This document shows, in pieces, positions 61,900 to 64,000 of a stretch of 64,000 nucleotides of DNA; positions within the stretch are counted from its first letter, which is position 1; every line of letters begins with the position of its first letter. Origin of the DNA: Hyphomicrobiales bacterium (GTDB lineage: Bacteria > Pseudomonadota > Alphaproteobacteria > Rhizobiales > Rhizobiaceae); contig JAKDNM010000004.1 in assembly GCA_030456445.1 (NCBI GenBank), forward strand, positions 1 through 64,000, in the 5' to 3' direction. Below the pieces are notes generated by a model that saw nothing but the letters and a program-made list of their open reading frames with translations, searched no databases and was not told where the DNA came from. The translations under genes were made by a program, and so were the position numbers.

Positions 61900-61916
61900 C
61901 TTAAGGCAGTCTTAAG
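61900..61916. promoter_or_regulatory. CTTAAG-N5-CTTAAG box 3
   Basis: Exact half sites with spacer GCAGT, in the divergent region between the response regulator (40 bases away) and the second L,D-transpeptidase (47 bases before the TTG). The spacing to the TTG equals that of box 2 and supports this start. Confidence 0.8.
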
Positions 61917-61963
61917 AATCGCGGTTGATGCCAATCCCGGATCGTCAATTATCGGGGGGCTCC

Positions 61964-62656
61964 TTGTTTATCCTGCATTTTACACGCGCGGCATCGCTGG
62001 CGCTGGCTACGTTGGCGCTCGCGGCCTGTTCCACGACACCACATGAAAGCGTGGCTGCCGCCCTCCCGTCCACCCACACGCAATCTTCCGCGGCATACCA
62101 GATGGAAGCGGGCAACCCATCGGACACATATGGCGCCAAAACAGACGGCGGCTTCGACATTCCGGCCGTGGAAGAAAAACAGATCAAGTCAGACCATGTC
62201 CGTCAGACTGTGGACTACGAGACGCGTGAAAAACCTGGCACGATCGTCGTTGACCAGACCTCGCGCTATCTCTACTTCGTGCTGCAGGACGGCAAAGCAA
62301 TCCGCTACGCCGTCGGGGTCGGACCGGTGGCGCGCACCTTTCCCGGCGGCGAAGCCGAGATCGCACGCAAAGCCAAATGGCCGCGATGGACCCCGACGCC
62401 CAACATGATCAAGCGCAATCCGAAGCAATATGCGCGCAACGCCGGCGGCGTCGATGGAGGACCCCAAAATCCGATGGGTGCGCGTGCGCTCTACATGCAC
62501 CAGAATGGCGTCGACACCTACTATCGTGTCCACGGCACGAACGATCCGTCTTCGATCGGCAAAGCGGTCTCCGCCGGCTGTATCCGCCTCCTGAACCAGG
62601 ACATCATCGACCTTTACAATCGCGTAAAGCCTGGGGCCAAAATCGTCGTCCAATAG
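61964..62656 (+). CDS. L,D-transpeptidase (YkuD) lipoprotein
   Basis: About 230 residues from a TTG after GGGGGG; the ORF-track starts at 61925/61928 are less likely because they lie 8-11 bases after box 3. Signal peptide FILHFTRAASLALATLALAAC with lipobox. The YkuD domain has VHGTNDPSSIGKAVSAGCIRLLN with the catalytic His and Cys. Very similar domain layout to 59048-59776, so the two are paralogues flanking the two-component system. Confidence 0.9.
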   Translation: MFILHFTRAASLALATLALAACSTTPHESVAAALPSTHTQSSAAYQMEAGNPSDTYGAKTDGGFDIPAVEEKQIKSDHVRQTVDYETREKPGTIVVDQTSRYLYFVLQDGKAIRYAVGVGPVARTFPGGEAEIARKAKWPRWTPTPNMIKRNPKQYARNAGGVDGGPQNPMGARALYMHQNGVDTYYRVHGTNDPSSIGKAVSAGCIRLLNQDIIDLYNRVKPGAKIVVQ

Positions 62657-63303
62657 TGCCTGCCGATCGACCGGCGGCGGACTTTCGGCCCGCCCCACTC
62701 TCGTTGGGTCTCCCCTTGTTTGTCGCCGCGCATTGATCGCCCCTTCGCAGCGGCGTCGTCTGAACGGGTATTCGCGGCGACCCATGACACGGCCGGGCGT
62801 TCCTGTGATGCCCAAGCCTCGTCTGCCGTGCCAGCTCGCGGCAGCGTTCAGACCGGGATCCGTAGCGCCGTCAGGAGGCCGAGCACGCCTGGCCGACAAC
62901 CACATGCAGGGTGTCGATGATCTCTTGAAGAGCCTTTCGAAGTCGGTGTCCGCCACCGGATGCACGCCGACCGATAAGGTAAAGCTTGCCAAATCCGCAA
63001 AAGCTCCCGTTCTCTTCGTTGGCGACGGCGTCAATGACGCGCCGGCTCTCGCCGCCGCCGACTGCGGGATATGTGAAACGGTTCCGCGGGCTGACGATCT
63101 TCGCCAAGCTCGGGCATCCGTTCTGCCAGCGCATCAGTCACATCTTCTTCGGTCACGAACTGCTGGACCCGAATGCGAACTATCGGGCGGCATACATCAC
63201 CGTACAAGGCATATCGCCGAAATACGGGCGCAGCCGGGAAACGCTTCCTATCAATGCAATCGACGCACTCTGGAACCATCTCGAGCTCGGAACAGGCCAT
63301 CCT
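62657..63303. other. Degraded region before the IS21-type element
   Basis: Contains a short P-type ATPase remnant (about 62890-63075) and further frames without family (63075-63300). The ORFs listed by the track here are broken or chance. Confidence 0.45.
62889..63075 (+). pseudogene. Heavy-metal P-type ATPase remnant
   Basis: One frame reads TPTDKVKLAKSAKAPVLFVG then DGVNDAPALAAADCGI, the hinge motif of P-type ATPases (usually PEDKV...VLFVGDGVNDAPALAAADVGI). No phosphorylation domain precedes it, and the frame goes off afterwards. A fragment left by recombination or IS insertion. Confidence 0.7.
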
Positions 63304-63306
63304 ATA

Positions 63307-63350
63307 GCGCGACGATCTGGATGAGACGTGCGCGACAATCTGGATGAGAC
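63307..63350. repeat. Terminal direct repeats of the IS21-type element
   Basis: GCGCGACGATCTGGATGAGAC and GCGCGACAATCTGGATGAGAC are 21 bases each with one difference and start 23 bases apart. Multiple direct repeats near the ends are typical of IS21 elements and are bound by the transposase. Confidence 0.75.
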
Positions 63351-63352
63351 TC

Positions 63353-64000
63353 TCAGAGCGCGGTCACAGGCAAGTTATCATGCTGATTGTCGCTGGCAAG
63401 GCCATCGTCGTTTTCTGATTGTCGCTCCGCGACAAGTTCGTGTGTGTTCTTGATTGTCGCGTAGGAGGCGGGCCTGCCGCGCTGGCGTTTGGCTTCCATG
63501 GCGGATCTGCGCCGGTAGCTTTCGACGTTCATCTCGAAGATCGTTGCGTGGTGGACAAGTCGGTCCACCGCGGCGAGGGTCATGGCGGGGTCCGGAAAGA
63601 TTCTGTTCCATTCTCCGAAGGGCTGATTGGCGGTGATCATGATGGAACGCCGCTCGTATCTTGCGCAGATGAGCTCGAAGAGCACGCTCGTTTCCGCCTG
63701 GTCCTTGGTGACGTAGGCCAGATCGTCGAGGATGAGCAGATCGAACTTGTCGAGTTTTGCGATGGCGGATTCGAGCTGCAGTTCACGCCGCGCGATCTGG
63801 AGCTTCTGCACGAGATCGGTGGTTCGGGCGAACTGCACGCGCCAGCCGTTCTCAATGAGGGCGAGCCCGATCGCTGCCGCAAGATGACTCTTTCCGCCGC
63901 CGGGCGGGCCAAACAACAGGATATTGGCGCCCTTGGCGAGCCAGCTGTCGCCGGCGGTCATGGCCATGACCTGAGCCTTGGAGACCATCGGCACCGCGTC
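63353..64000 (-). CDS. istB: IS21-family ATP-binding protein IstB (5' end outside window)
   Basis: At least 213 residues visible, and the frame is open to the window edge. Walker A LFGPPGGGKSHLAAAIG, Walker B LLILDDLAYV, and IMITANQPFGEWNRIFPDP are typical of the IstB/DnaC-like helper ATPase. A long basic, polar tail ends near the terminal repeats. IstB selects the target with IstA, which should lie upstream on the minus strand. Confidence 0.93.
   Translation of the reverse strand, partial: DAVPMVSKAQVMAMTAGDSWLAKGANILLFGPPGGGKSHLAAAIGLALIENGWRVQFARTTDLVQKLQIARRELQLESAIAKLDKFDLLILDDLAYVTKDQAETSVLFELICARYERRSIMITANQPFGEWNRIFPDPAMTLAAVDRLVHHATIFEMNVESYRRRSAMEAKRQRGRPASYATIKNTHELVAERQSENDDGLASDNQHDNLPVTAL

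Larger units (their letters stand above)
63304..64000 (-). mobile_element. Truncated (window-edge) IS21-family insertion sequence
   Basis: An IstB gene and terminal direct repeats are present. The rest of the element, including the IstA transposase, would lie past the window edge. The left boundary is estimated from the outer repeat at 63307. Confidence 0.75.

Noticed and set aside
1-64000. CRISPR arrays, rRNA and tRNA genes
   Set aside because: No regularly spaced repeats or recognisable structural RNA sequences were found by reading; a covariance-model scan would be decisive.

Overview
The window looks like DNA from an alphaproteobacterium of the Hyphomicrobiales (Rhizobiales) type. The reasons are a MucR/Ros regulator, a SyrB-like protein, GC-rich codon use, and an accessory-gene cassette typical of rhizobial and sphingomonad plasmids and integrative elements. 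No rRNA, tRNA, CRISPR array, integrase, relaxase or replication initiator was recognised, so plasmid versus chromosomal island cannot be decided here.

Region 1 (about 1-27 kb) is a mobile-element maintenance cassette, mostly on the minus strand. Read in transcription order it holds a TOPRIM protein, a block of small DUF proteins with a PcfJ-like protein, a 1697-residue methyltransferase-helicase, a SyrB-like protein, a large ParB-domain protein with three coupled followers, an ArdC-type antirestriction protein, and a frameshifted PAPS-reductase-like gene. GC-rich leaders between the units carry duplicated, hairpin-forming repeats and pyrimidine-rich tracts. Plus-strand cargo is inserted between them: an HXXEE membrane protein, an SNase-sunset nuclease and an HNH protein, a monooxygenase-SDR-sigma operon, and an Xre/RES toxin-antitoxin pair. 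MucR marks the end of the cassette.

Region 2 (about 27-51 kb) is an osmotic and ion-stress island. It contains a beta-carbonic anhydrase, proVWX for glycine betaine uptake with a strong terminator, an MscS channel, DUF488 and DUF2945 proteins, a dihydrolipoamide-dehydrogenase-like flavoprotein, several small membrane proteins, a frameshifted hydratase, dapA, and a complete kdpFABCDE set followed by a ptsN paralogue. The kdp cluster has unusually long spacers with strong stem-loops.

Region 3 (about 51-64 kb) starts with degraded DNA (a decapitated TetR gene). It continues with an Rrf2-controlled thioredoxin-reductase-like and methyltransferase pair, then an ArsR/BigR-like regulator with two YeeE/YedE sulfur-transport halves. 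Next comes a coherent envelope thiol-redox cluster: a DsbG-like lipoprotein, a Tat-exported DsbD-gamma-like thioredoxin, a methyltransferase, two L,D-transpeptidases and a QseBC/PmrAB-type two-component system. Three exact CTTAAG-N5-CTTAAG boxes lie before the dsbG-like operon, before one transpeptidase, and in the divergent promoter region between the regulator and the second transpeptidase. They suggest a local regulon. E. coli DsbG is known to protect the active-site cysteine of L,D-transpeptidases, so this cluster is the best candidate for a coherent, little-described system. The window ends in a P-type ATPase remnant and a truncated IS21-family element.
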